NCBI GenBank assembly: GCA_019931185.1
Contig: JAINDK010000033.1
Coordinates: 1 to 33,419, forward strand
Source: Bryobacter sp. CoA8 C33
GTDB lineage: Bacteria; Acidobacteriota; Terriglobia; Bryobacterales; Bryobacteraceae
Direction of reading: 5' to 3'
DNA length: 33,419 nucleotides
Shown here piece after piece: positions 16,498 to 24,454 of this stretch. How positions within the stretch are numbered: the first letter of the stretch is position 1; each line of letters begins with the position of its first letter. Position numbers and translations under genes: made by a program. The notes under the pieces were generated by a model that was not told where the DNA came from, did no database searches, and worked only from the letters and a program-made list of their open reading frames with translations.

Positions 16498-17724
16498 TTA
16501 ACGGTCCGTATCTCCCAGCACAAAATCCATCGAGCCCATGCTCGCGATCGTATCGGCGATCAACCCGCCCTCGCACATCAGGCCCAGCCCTTGGATGTTG
16601 CCGAAGCTGGGCGTCCGCATATGGACGCGGAATGGCTTGCTGGTTCCGTCGCTCACCACGTAGTAGCCCAACTCCCCGCGCGGGGATTCGATCACCTGGT
16701 AGACTTCCCCGGCCGGCACCCTTACGCCTTCGGTCACGATCTTGAAGTGATAGATCAGCGCCTCCATCTGCGTCTTCATTTTTTCCCGTTGCGGGAGAAC
16801 GACCTTGGGCGCATCGGCTTGATGGGGACCTTCGGGCATTCCCTCAAGCGCCTGCTGCATGATGCGCACGCTCTGCCGCATCTCTTCCATGCGTACCCGG
16901 TAGCGGGCATACACATCATTCTCAGTGCGCACGGGGACGTCAAATTCGAAATTCTGGTAACCGGAATAGGGCTCATCCTTGCGCGTGTCCCAGGGAATGC
17001 CGGCGGCGCGGATCATCGGCCCGGTCAGCCCCATGGCCAGCATCGTTTCCACCGGCACCACGCCCACGCCGATCGTGCGGTTCTTCCAGATCGGATTGTT
17101 ATCGAGCAGGGTCTCGTATTCGTCGATCTTGGCCGGGAAGACTTCGAGGAATTTCTGGACCGCCTCCATGCCGCCCCGCGGATGATCGAGCGCCAGCCCG
17201 CCGATGCGGAAGTAGCTCGTCATCAGACGCTGTCCGCTGAACATCTCGAAGATCTTCAGCACCTCTTCCCGCTCGCGCGTCGCGTAAAAGAACATCGACA
17301 TGGCGCCGAGGTCGAGGGCGTGCGTTCCGAGCCACACCAGGTGCGAGTTGATTCGCGTCAGCTCGGTGAGTAGCACGCGGGTCCAGACCGCCTTCGGCGG
17401 GGCCTCGATGCTTAGCAGTTTTTCCACCGCCAGACAGTAGCAGAGGTTGTTCGACAGGTTCGCCAGGTAGTCGACGCGGTCCGTCAGCGGAACCACCTGT
17501 TGGTAGGTGAGCGATTCGCACTGCTTTTCGATGCCCGTGTGAAGAAAGCCAATTTCAGGCTGCGCCCGGACGACGGTCTCGCCGTCCAACTCGAGTACCA
17601 CCCGCAACACCCCGTGCGTCGACGGGTGCTGCGGACCCATATTCAGGGTCATCTTCCGGGTCGTACCCGTTTCCGTATTCCTGGTTTGTTCCAGTGCCGC
17701 CGCCGGACTGATTGCTTCGCTCAT
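16498..17724 (-). CDS. nuoD: NADH-quinone oxidoreductase subunit D
   Basis: The 49-kDa-type subunit that, together with NuoB, forms the quinone pocket of complex I; 408 residues. It shows NMGPQHPSTHGVLRVVLELD at the N-terminus (the His of the quinone site lies here), then IGFLHTGIEKQCESLTYQQ and DRVDYLANLSNN. The conserved C-terminal blocks are SPRGELGYYVVSDG and FRVHMRTPSFGNI, ending in DFVLGDTDR. All expected blocks are present. The N-terminal 20 residues before the NMGPQHP block are poorly conserved, so the start at 17724 is likely but not certain. Confidence 0.96.
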   Translation of the reverse strand: MSEAISPAAALEQTRNTETGTTRKMTLNMGPQHPSTHGVLRVVLELDGETVVRAQPEIGFLHTGIEKQCESLTYQQVVPLTDRVDYLANLSNNLCYCLAVEKLLSIEAPPKAVWTRVLLTELTRINSHLVWLGTHALDLGAMSMFFYATREREEVLKIFEMFSGQRLMTSYFRIGGLALDHPRGGMEAVQKFLEVFPAKIDEYETLLDNNPIWKNRTIGVGVVPVETMLAMGLTGPMIRAAGIPWDTRKDEPYSGYQNFEFDVPVRTENDVYARYRVRMEEMRQSVRIMQQALEGMPEGPHQADAPKVVLPQREKMKTQMEALIYHFKIVTEGVRVPAGEVYQVIESPRGELGYYVVSDGTSKPFRVHMRTPSFGNIQGLGLMCEGGLIADTIASMGSMDFVLGDTDR

Positions 17725-17737
17725 CGTTCGCCCTTGC

Positions 17738-18232
17738 CTACTTCGTTTCCGTTCCGTAGTCGTACTTATGTCCGTGCACCGGAAAATCCTTGCGCAAGGG
17801 ATGGCCCTCCCAGCCCTCGGGCATCATGATCCGGCGCGGATCCGGATGCCCGTCGAAACGGATCCCGAACAGATCGAAAACTTCCCGTTCATACCAGTTT
17901 GCCCCCGGCCAGACGCCCGTGACGGTTGCCACCACGGGGTCATCCCCGCCCACCTGCACCTTCAGCCGCAGGCGCTCGGCTTTAGCGAGAGCATGCAACA
18001 AGTACACAACCTCAAAGCGCGGCTCCCGCGGGTACCAGTCGAGGGCCGTCACGCTCGAAATCCGGTTAAAGCCGAAGTCGTCGCGCAACGCCAAGCAGAC
18101 CGCAACGATGCTGCTGGCGCCAACGTAGAGGATCGTCTGTCCGTTCTGGATCGTACCGCTCAAAATGGCTTCGCCGAACCGTTCCACCAGCGCCGCAACC
18201 AGCGCATCATCCTGCAACTGTTCCGAGATCAT
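17738..18232 (-). CDS. nuoC: NADH-quinone oxidoreductase subunit C
   Basis: The 30-kDa-type subunit of complex I, 164 residues. It has the signature VWPGANWYEREVFDLFGIRF and the following HPDPRRIMMPEGWEGHPLRKD, split around one residue. It is a stand-alone NuoC, not fused to NuoD as in enterics. Only 4 bp separate it from nuoA, where nuoB would normally be found. Confidence 0.95.
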   Translation of the reverse strand: MISEQLQDDALVAALVERFGEAILSGTIQNGQTILYVGASSIVAVCLALRDDFGFNRISSVTALDWYPREPRFEVVYLLHALAKAERLRLKVQVGGDDPVVATVTGVWPGANWYEREVFDLFGIRFDGHPDPRRIMMPEGWEGHPLRKDFPVHGHKYDYGTETK

Positions 18233-18236
18233 CTTT

Positions 18237-18635
18237 CTAGTTTCCCTTGGCCTTCCGCACCGGCGTTACCGTCCAGTCGAGCGCACCCTTTTTCCAGACA
18301 AAGTAAAACCCGCTCAGCACCAGCACCATGAACAGCAACATCTCGATGAAGCCGAACATACCCAGTTCGCGGTAAACGACCGCCCAGGGGTAGAGAAAGA
18401 CCGCTTCAATATCAAAGAGGATGAAGAGCATCGCCACCAAGTAGAATTTGACCGAGAAGCGCTCGCGCGCGCTGCCTACCGGCTTGACGCCGGATTCATA
18501 CGGGGAGTCCTTGGCCGCGTTCCGCCGCCGTTTTCCGAAAAACAAGCCCGCGAAGACCAGCCCCCCGGCGACAGCCGCCGCGAAGAGAATCTGGACGAGT
18601 ACCGGGAAGTACAGCTCCATGTAGTTAGTTGGCAT
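18237..18635 (-). CDS. nuoA: NADH-quinone oxidoreductase subunit A
   Basis: A small membrane subunit of complex I, 132 residues with three helices. It has the conserved YESGVKPVGSARERFSVKFY loop and the FDIEAVFLYPWA helix with its buried acidic residues. It is the first gene of the nuo operon. The start ATG at 18635 gives a normal N-terminus, although no strong ribosome site is visible. A sigma70-like promoter lies about 35-65 bp upstream. Confidence 0.96.
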   Translation of the reverse strand: MPTNYMELYFPVLVQILFAAAVAGGLVFAGLFFGKRRRNAAKDSPYESGVKPVGSARERFSVKFYLVAMLFILFDIEAVFLYPWAVVYRELGMFGFIEMLLFMVLVLSGFYFVWKKGALDWTVTPVRKAKGN

Positions 18636-18669
18636 TTTGAGAGAGCGGCAGGGTTCTTGCCTAATCTTA

Positions 18670-18699
18670 ACTATACTGATCCTTTCCGAGGGCGGTCAA
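18670..18699 (-). promoter_or_regulatory. Sigma70-like promoter of the nuo operon
   Basis: On the minus strand, TTGACC (18694-18699) and TATAGT (18670-18675) are separated by 18 bp, close to the housekeeping consensus. Transcription would start near 18662, leaving a leader of about 27 nt before nuoA. It is the only good promoter in the 96-bp gap between nuoA and the divergent ThiS-like gene. Confidence 0.65.
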
Positions 18700-18710
18700 A
18701 CCGCTTGCGG
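18692..18710. promoter_or_regulatory. Two interlocked palindromes at the nuo -35 box
   Basis: GCGGT-CAA-ACCGC (18692-18704) and CCGC-TT-GCGG (18701-18710) share four bases and cover the -35 element of the nuo promoter. Such an arrangement can be an operator; the regulator is unknown. It also lies upstream of the divergent ThiS-like gene. Confidence 0.4.
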
Positions 18711-18731
18711 GGAAAGTGAGTTTCAAAACCA

Positions 18732-18941
18732 TTGATTTCAGTTGAAGTTAACGGCCAGAGGCAAGAGATCCCGTCCGGACTGAACATCCGCACGCTTCTC
18801 GACTTCCTTGGTGTCGATCCCCAGCGCGTTGCCGTTGAACTCAATCGGGCCATCATCCGCAAGACCGAGTGGGAGGCGACTATGCTTGCGGCCAACGATC
18901 AAATCGAAGTTGTGATGTTCGTCGGCGGCGGCCGCGGCTGA
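18732..18941 (+). CDS. ThiS/MoaD-like sulfur-carrier protein
   Basis: A 69-residue beta-grasp protein. It reads ISVEVNGQRQEI at the start, LLDFLGVDPQRVAVELNRAI in the middle, and ends IEVVMFVGGGRG. The sequence fits ThiS, the sulfur carrier of thiazole (thiamine) synthesis. Canonical ThiS ends exactly in Gly-Gly for activation by adenylation; here GGG (65-67) is followed by Arg-Gly, so either the tail is trimmed or the protein works differently. No thiG, thiF or other thiamine gene is nearby. The start is a TTG at 18732 with no clear ribosome site. The stop TGA overlaps the ATG of the deacetylase gene by one base. Confidence 0.75.
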   Translation: MISVEVNGQRQEIPSGLNIRTLLDFLGVDPQRVAVELNRAIIRKTEWEATMLAANDQIEVVMFVGGGRG

Positions 18942-19843
18942 TGCGCTGGGCCTCCGCGATCCTATTCGCCGCCCTGGCGGCGGCCCAAACCCGCCAGGTC
19001 GCCCTCACCTTTGATGACGCCCCCCGTGGGGGGGATTCACCCTCGGGGCGTCAACTCACCGCGACGCTCACGCTCACCCAAGAACTCATCCGCCAGCTGG
19101 ATCAAATCCCGGCCACGATCTTCGCCAACCCCGGGCAAGCGCGCGAGTTGAGCGAGGAGGGCGTCGACCAGATTCTTCGCCTTTGGCACGACTCGGGCTT
19201 TACGCTCGGCAATCACACCTTCTCTCACGCCGACCTCAACAAAATTCCGCTGGCTGAGTATCAGGCAGAGATCCTCCGCGCCGAACCGGCCCTGCGGCGG
19301 GGGCGCGGCGGGGCGCCCTCGCGCTACTTTCGTCATACCTTTTTGCGCACGGGGTCCAATGGGGAAATTCGCGATGCCCTGACCGCATTTCTCACCGAGC
19401 ACAAGCTGATCGCCGCGCCCGTCACCATGGACGGCTCCGACTGGCTCTTTGCCCGCGTGTACGCCACTTGGGCCAGGGCGACAGCCGACCCGGCCGGCTT
19501 CCGCCGCCGCTACCTCGACTATCTCGACCAGCAGATCTCTTACGCCGAACAAGCCGCCCTAGCTCTCTTCCAACGGCCCATCGCGCACATCCTGCTGCTG
19601 CACGTCAACCAGTTGAATGCTGACTCGATGCCGGATCTTCTGGCCCTGCTCGCCCGCCGAGGCTATTCCGTAATTGCACTGGAGCAGGCCCTGCGCGATG
19701 CTGCCTACCAATCCCGCGACGACTATGCTGGCCCCGAGGGATTATCCTGGCTACGCCGCTGGGCCTACACCCGCTCGATTCCCCTACCACCCGAGCCAGT
19801 TGAACCGGCCGACATCCTATCGGCCTATCGAAAACAGCGCTAG
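18941..19843 (+). CDS. Secreted polysaccharide deacetylase (NodB-like)
   Basis: A 300-residue exported enzyme expected to remove acetyl groups from a carbohydrate polymer (cell wall, exopolysaccharide or chitin-like); the substrate is unknown. A signal peptide (MRWASAILFAALAAAQ) is followed by the NodB-fold motif 1, LTFDDAP, with the catalytic and metal-binding Asp pair (about 25-26). Motif 2, GNHTFSHADL, holds the metal-binding His residues (about 92 and 96). Later the strand PIAHILLLHVNQLNAD contains the catalytic-His-like 'LLLH' motif. The start ATG at 18941 overlaps the upstream TGA; the open frame continues upstream, but only this start gives a signal peptide. Confidence 0.88.
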   Translation: MRWASAILFAALAAAQTRQVALTFDDAPRGGDSPSGRQLTATLTLTQELIRQLDQIPATIFANPGQARELSEEGVDQILRLWHDSGFTLGNHTFSHADLNKIPLAEYQAEILRAEPALRRGRGGAPSRYFRHTFLRTGSNGEIRDALTAFLTEHKLIAAPVTMDGSDWLFARVYATWARATADPAGFRRRYLDYLDQQISYAEQAALALFQRPIAHILLLHVNQLNADSMPDLLALLARRGYSVIALEQALRDAAYQSRDDYAGPEGLSWLRRWAYTRSIPLPPEPVEPADILSAYRKQR

Positions 19844-19931
19844 CCCTTCGGTGCTATCTCTAGACAACTTTGCATCCTAAGCAAATTTATCGTTAAAGCT
19901 TGCCGCCCATCCTCACCGATTGTCGAGTGTG

Positions 19932-21293
<1,362 letters not shown>

Positions 21294-21415
21294 GGGGCGT
21301 TATCGGGCTCGAAAGCCGCGAGAAGGGGAACCGTTGCCATTCACATCTGAATTCAACCTGAATTTCACTTCCAAGCCCCGGCACAGAGCAGGGAAAGCAT
21401 GGCCCCAGAAGTACC

Positions 21416-21449
21416 GCGGGCGGGATTGGCTTTTTCCCTGTAAGCCCGC
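21416..21449. terminator. Possible terminator between convergent genes
   Basis: GCGGGC (21416-21421) pairs with GCCCGC (21444-21449), and inside it GGGA pairs with TCCC, leaving a T-rich loop. It lies between the sigma54 activator stop (21293) and the convergent ThyX-like gene stop (21461). There is no clean T-run after either arm, so the call is tentative. The remainder of the 167-bp gap shows nothing recognisable. Confidence 0.35.
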
Positions 21450-21460
21450 CGCCCAGCTCC

Positions 21461-22885
21461 CTAGCGCGTCAGCGGATCATCTTCCCAAGGCGGGGTCGCT
21501 GCGATCAGCCGGGCCAAGTCCGGCTCCACCTTGGCCAACTCCAGCTTCATTTTCCAGGCGATATCGCGGTAGCTGAAGTGTCCTTTCACGCCGCTGCGGA
21601 GCTTCGAGATGTACTCAATCTCGGCAAAATCCATTTTGAACAAGAATCGTCCATGCGCCCCGAAGGGCAGCAGATACTGGGCCGCCGGCTGCGGCAAATT
21701 GCGGTATTGCCGCAACGCCGCGGCCATCGCCGCCTGATAGGTTTCCCGAATCGGCCCTTGCGTGAAAGCCGCCGGCAACGCATAGCCCAGCTCAAAGCTG
21801 TAGTCCTGCCGCAATTGCACGCAGCGCCGGTGCCGGTGCAGATCGCGGTAAGCCCCGATATCCATCACGATATCGAAGACATACTGCCCGCCGCGGAAGG
21901 GCTTGAGCAACTCGTCGTAGCGCGCCCGCGAGCGCAGGGCGACGTCGATCACCTCATTGCGCAGGGCCGCGCTCGCCACCGCGGCCCATTCATAAAGCTC
22001 GCGGTAAGGGCGCGCCGTCACACCGTAGAGCAGCGACGCCACGATATCGACCATCGCCGCGGCAGGCCGCACCAACTCGACGCTCGCCTCCGCATAAGGC
22101 ACGACGGGCGAGGCCGGCAGGTTCTCGCGCGCCCATTGCCGCAGGTCCTTGCTCGCCGTCGCCGCATGCGGGTCGGGGTCCACATACTTGGCCAGCGTCG
22201 GCGCCACCGGCCCACCGACGCTCTCATGCCACAAACAGGCCGGCGCTTCGGCCACGGCCGTGGCCGCCTCGCCGCCCACCTCGCGGATCTCGGCGAATTC
22301 ACTCGCTTTCAATCGCCGGATCTGCTTTTCGAGCGTCCGGATACTGGTCACCTGCCCGACATTCGTCGGTATGCCAAAAAACAGCGCGTAGCGGGCCACA
22401 TCAAAGGCCCGCGCCTTCAAATTGCGCTCGTAGGCGTCGGGCTTCATGCCCTCCGGCCGGGGCAGGCTCCCGGTCAATTCTTCAAACTTGAGGGCGTGCA
22501 ATCGCTCGTAGGCAGCCAGCAGCGCCCGGCCTGCTTGCCGGTAGCGCTCCGCCTCCGCCTCATCGAACTCCGGCGGCGTGACAAAACCCAATTTGGCAAA
22601 ATCCTGATAACGCGTGCTCTTGGCCTGCCCGTCCCACAACGGCTCATCCTCCACCTCGGTGGCGGCCAGTTCGCTGATGCCCTCCCAGCAGATCCCGACA
22701 TGGCCGAGGTCGGCAATCGACGCATGCCCGTATTGAAAGTAGAAGCTCTCGAGGAACTTCGCCGAATCATGCGTCTTCACCCATTCGAGGCTCTCCCGAA
22801 TGGAATCAGCACTGCGGCTATACCGGGCCAGCGCATAGGCGCTTTTCTCCGCCGGCATCGGACTCATGGCGATTACACGTGACAT
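21461..22885 (-). CDS. Tandem two-domain ThyX-like protein (FAD-dependent thymidylate synthase family)
   Basis: A 474-residue protein that looks like two ThyX folds in one chain. Domain 1 (about 1-215) has FQYGHASIADLGHV, a remnant of the nucleotide-binding motif in AKSTRYQDF (about 88-96), and the later helix VTSIRTLEKQIRRLKASEF with AEIREV. Domain 2 (about 260-474) has LHRHRRCVQLRQDYSF (about 349-364) in place of the ThyX signature RHR-x5-S-x2-S-x-R, then ISKLRSGVKGHFSYRDIAWK. ThyX makes dTMP from dUMP using methylene-tetrahydrofolate and NADPH, as a homotetramer with shared active sites. Whether this divergent form does so is open. It is divergent to dut with only 22 bp between the start codons. 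Confidence 0.75.
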   Translation of the reverse strand: MSRVIAMSPMPAEKSAYALARYSRSADSIRESLEWVKTHDSAKFLESFYFQYGHASIADLGHVGICWEGISELAATEVEDEPLWDGQAKSTRYQDFAKLGFVTPPEFDEAEAERYRQAGRALLAAYERLHALKFEELTGSLPRPEGMKPDAYERNLKARAFDVARYALFFGIPTNVGQVTSIRTLEKQIRRLKASEFAEIREVGGEAATAVAEAPACLWHESVGGPVAPTLAKYVDPDPHAATASKDLRQWARENLPASPVVPYAEASVELVRPAAAMVDIVASLLYGVTARPYRELYEWAAVASAALRNEVIDVALRSRARYDELLKPFRGGQYVFDIVMDIGAYRDLHRHRRCVQLRQDYSFELGYALPAAFTQGPIRETYQAAMAAALRQYRNLPQPAAQYLLPFGAHGRFLFKMDFAEIEYISKLRSGVKGHFSYRDIAWKMKLELAKVEPDLARLIAATPPWEDDPLTR

Positions 22886-22907
22886 CAGCTAATCTTTGTA
22901 GTTTGCC

Positions 22908-23342
22908 ATGACCATAAAAATTAAACGCCTCAACGAGGCAGCCAAACTTCCCACCTACATGCATGGTCCCGAGTCCGACGCGGGAATGGACCTGCGTTCG
23001 ATCGAGGATGTCACGATCGCCCCGGGCCAGACTTACGCCGTCGCAACGGGCCTGGCCATCGAGCTTCCGCCGGGCTTTGAAGCACAAGTCCGCCCCCGTT
23101 CCGGCCTCGCCTTCAAGCACTCCATCACGGTTTGCAATGCCCCCGGCACGATCGACCCGAGCTACCGCGGCGAGATCAAAGTCATTCTCCATAACCTCGG
23201 CCAGCACGCCTTTGTCATCCAGCCGGGCGACCGCATCGCCCAAATGATCGTTGCCCGCTATGAAGCCATCGAGTGGCAGGAATCCGACCTCGGGGCCTCC
23301 AATCGCGGCGAAGCCGGTTTCGGCTCCTCGGGCGTCAAGTAA
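22908..23342 (+). CDS. dut: dUTP diphosphatase (dUTPase)
   Basis: Hydrolyses dUTP to dUMP and pyrophosphate, keeping uracil out of DNA and supplying dUMP for dTMP synthesis. The 144-residue protein has all five trimeric-dUTPase motifs: AGMDLRS (25-31), PRSGLA (63-68), GTIDPSYRGEIKV (80-92) with catalytic Asp at 83, GDRIAQM (107-113), and the C-terminal lid RGEAGFGSSG (133-142). It sits beside the ThyX-like and dCTP deaminase genes, the enzymes before and after it in the pathway. No Shine-Dalgarno sequence is visible before the ATG. Confidence 0.96.
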   Translation: MTIKIKRLNEAAKLPTYMHGPESDAGMDLRSIEDVTIAPGQTYAVATGLAIELPPGFEAQVRPRSGLAFKHSITVCNAPGTIDPSYRGEIKVILHNLGQHAFVIQPGDRIAQMIVARYEAIEWQESDLGASNRGEAGFGSSGVK

Positions 23343-23345
23343 GCT

Positions 23346-23537
23346 TCAGTAGTGGTAACGGCACTGCAGAATGCGAATTTCTGTCTCGCTCACCTGATAA
23401 ACCAGCCGACGCTCGGCATCGATGCGCCGTGACCATAATCCCCGGATCTGATGGCGCGGAGATTTTGGCTTTCCGACTACCCTCATAGAAAATGCCTTGG
23501 ACCTCGCGAATCAGTTTCGCAAGAGCTTCCTCGAGGC
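23346..23537 (-). pseudogene. YoeB-type toxin remnant, frameshifted
   Basis: The minus-strand reading GKPKSPRHQIRGLWSRRIDA (within 23478-23346) continues as ERRLVYQVSETEIRILQCRYHY and stops at 23348-23346. This is the C-terminal half of YoeB/RelE-type mRNA-cleaving toxins, whose consensus is 'GKPE-LK---GLWSRRID-E-RLVY...CR-HY'. The preceding helix (LAKLIREVQGIFYEG) is in another frame, so a one-base shift near 23481 separates the two parts, and the toxin N-terminus is missing. It is therefore dead. It lies directly downstream of an antitoxin-like reading frame. Confidence 0.75.
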
Positions 23538-23711
23538 TTACCCCCCGCTTCGATTCATCGCCTCCATCAAACGTGGCCGCTTCGCCGCTGTTGCCAGCAG
23601 GCAGGGACTTCCCTGCTCCGCCTCCATGAGTGTCCAGAACTTAATTGGCACAATAACGGCGGTCGCTTCACCCCATTCATTCCGTACGTAGCCAACTTCC
23701 TGCGCTGTCAT
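23538..23711 (-). CDS. Antitoxin-like protein of a decayed toxin-antitoxin pair
   Basis: A 57-residue minus-strand frame from ATG 23711 to TAA 23538. It reads MTAQEVGYVRNEWGEATAVI, then VPIKFWTLMEAE, and ends in a basic helix. 'N-x-G-x-x-x-A-V-I-V-P-I-x-x-[FYW]' is typical of the core strand of Phd/YefM-like and related antitoxins, which repress their own operon and block the toxin. The toxin behind it is broken, so the pair no longer works as a unit, though an orphan antitoxin may still be made. A run of six G just before the stop may have been the site of an indel. Confidence 0.5.
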   Translation of the reverse strand: MTAQEVGYVRNEWGEATAVIVPIKFWTLMEAEQGSPCLLATAAKRPRLMEAMNRSGG

Positions 23712-23740
23712 GGCCTGCGATGAACGGGACTGCCATGTTC

Positions 23741-24307
23741 CTACATCTCCCCGGCCAGCTTGCTTGCCAGCGGGCTCTGCTGCCCCGCATACTTGTTGCC
23801 CGGCTTCTTGCGGTAGGGCATCGAACTCGGCGTCGACAACTGCTCAAAGGTCATCGAACAGATTCTCATCCCCGGATACAAGGCCACGGGCATGATCCCC
23901 AGATTCGACAATTCGAGCGTTGCCTTGCCGCTCCAGCCCGGGTCGAACAACCCGGCCGTCCCATGCACAATCACGCCAATCCGCCCCAGGCTCGAGCGGC
24001 CTTCGAGCCGGCCCAGAATGTCATCGGCCAACTCCAGGTGCTCGAGGGTAATCGCCAGGGCGAACTCGCGCGGCTGGAGGATAAAGGCCTCCCCGTCCGG
24101 CACCACGATCGGCCGCATCAGCTTGCCGATGTCCACTCTATTCCGCAGGTCGATGAAGGGATGCTTCGAGTGCTCGAAGATGCTGAACTCGTTGCCCAGC
24201 CGGAAGTCCACGCTGCAGCTTCCGATGTGCTCCTCCGGCAACTCCGGGCTCACGACAATCCGGCCATCAGCCAGAGACTTGCGAATATCGACGTCGGATA
24301 AAACCAT
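23741..24307 (-). CDS. dcd: dCTP deaminase, possibly bifunctional with dUTPase activity
   Basis: Converts dCTP to dUTP, which dut then turns into dUMP for thymidylate synthesis. The 188-residue protein has the trimeric dUTPase-like fold with ILGRLEGRSSLGRIG (RSSLGR at 104-109), HGTAGLFDPGWSG (from 115), and the catalytic Glu in TLELSN (E132). The C-terminus SMPYRKKPGNKYAGQQ matches the lid of actinobacterial and archaeal forms. The 'H-x-TAG' and 'GKATLELSN' pattern is closer to the bifunctional dCTP deaminase/dUTPase of Mycobacterium than to the E. coli enzyme ('HVTAH'), so direct dCTP to dUMP conversion is possible. This is an inference from motifs recalled, not from an alignment. Confidence 0.93.
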   Translation of the reverse strand: MVLSDVDIRKSLADGRIVVSPELPEEHIGSCSVDFRLGNEFSIFEHSKHPFIDLRNRVDIGKLMRPIVVPDGEAFILQPREFALAITLEHLELADDILGRLEGRSSLGRIGVIVHGTAGLFDPGWSGKATLELSNLGIMPVALYPGMRICSMTFEQLSTPSSMPYRKKPGNKYAGQQSPLASKLAGEM

Positions 24308-24326
24308 GTGTTTCTCGGATTGTAAC

Positions 24327-24360
24327 GAAAAGACCCGGAGCGGCAGAACCGCACCGGGTC
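24327..24360 (-). terminator. Rho-independent terminator after tRNA-Ala
   Basis: Read on the minus strand, GACCCGG pairs with CCGGGTC and, inside it, GCGG with CCGC, separated by one A-A mismatch, around a 5-nt loop; TTTT follows directly (24331-24328). It lies 18 bp after the tRNA-Ala CCA and would also end read-through from the metalloprotease operon. dcd begins just beyond it. Confidence 0.85.
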
Positions 24361-24378
24361 AATCGGAATCAAATTTAT

Positions 24379-24454
24379 TGGTGGACGAGAAGGGATTCGA
24401 ACCCTCGACCCCCGCGTTGCGAACGCGGTGCTCTCCCAACTGAGCTACTCGCCC
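24379..24454 (-). tRNA. tRNA-Ala (anticodon CGC)
   Basis: On the minus strand a complete cloverleaf: acceptor GGGCGAG with CTCGTCC, including the G3-U70 pair that marks alanine tRNAs; D-arm AGCTCAGTTGGGAGAGC; anticodon stem CCGCG/CGCGG with loop TTCGCAA, giving CGC, which reads GCG; T-arm GGGTTCGAATCCC; encoded CCA at 24379-24381. It begins 14 bp after the metalloprotease stop, so it may be processed from that transcript. Confidence 0.96.

Noticed and set aside
23720-24301. A 193-codon plus-strand frame opposite dcd
   Set aside because: The minus-strand dCTP deaminase carries all family motifs; the plus-strand frame has none.
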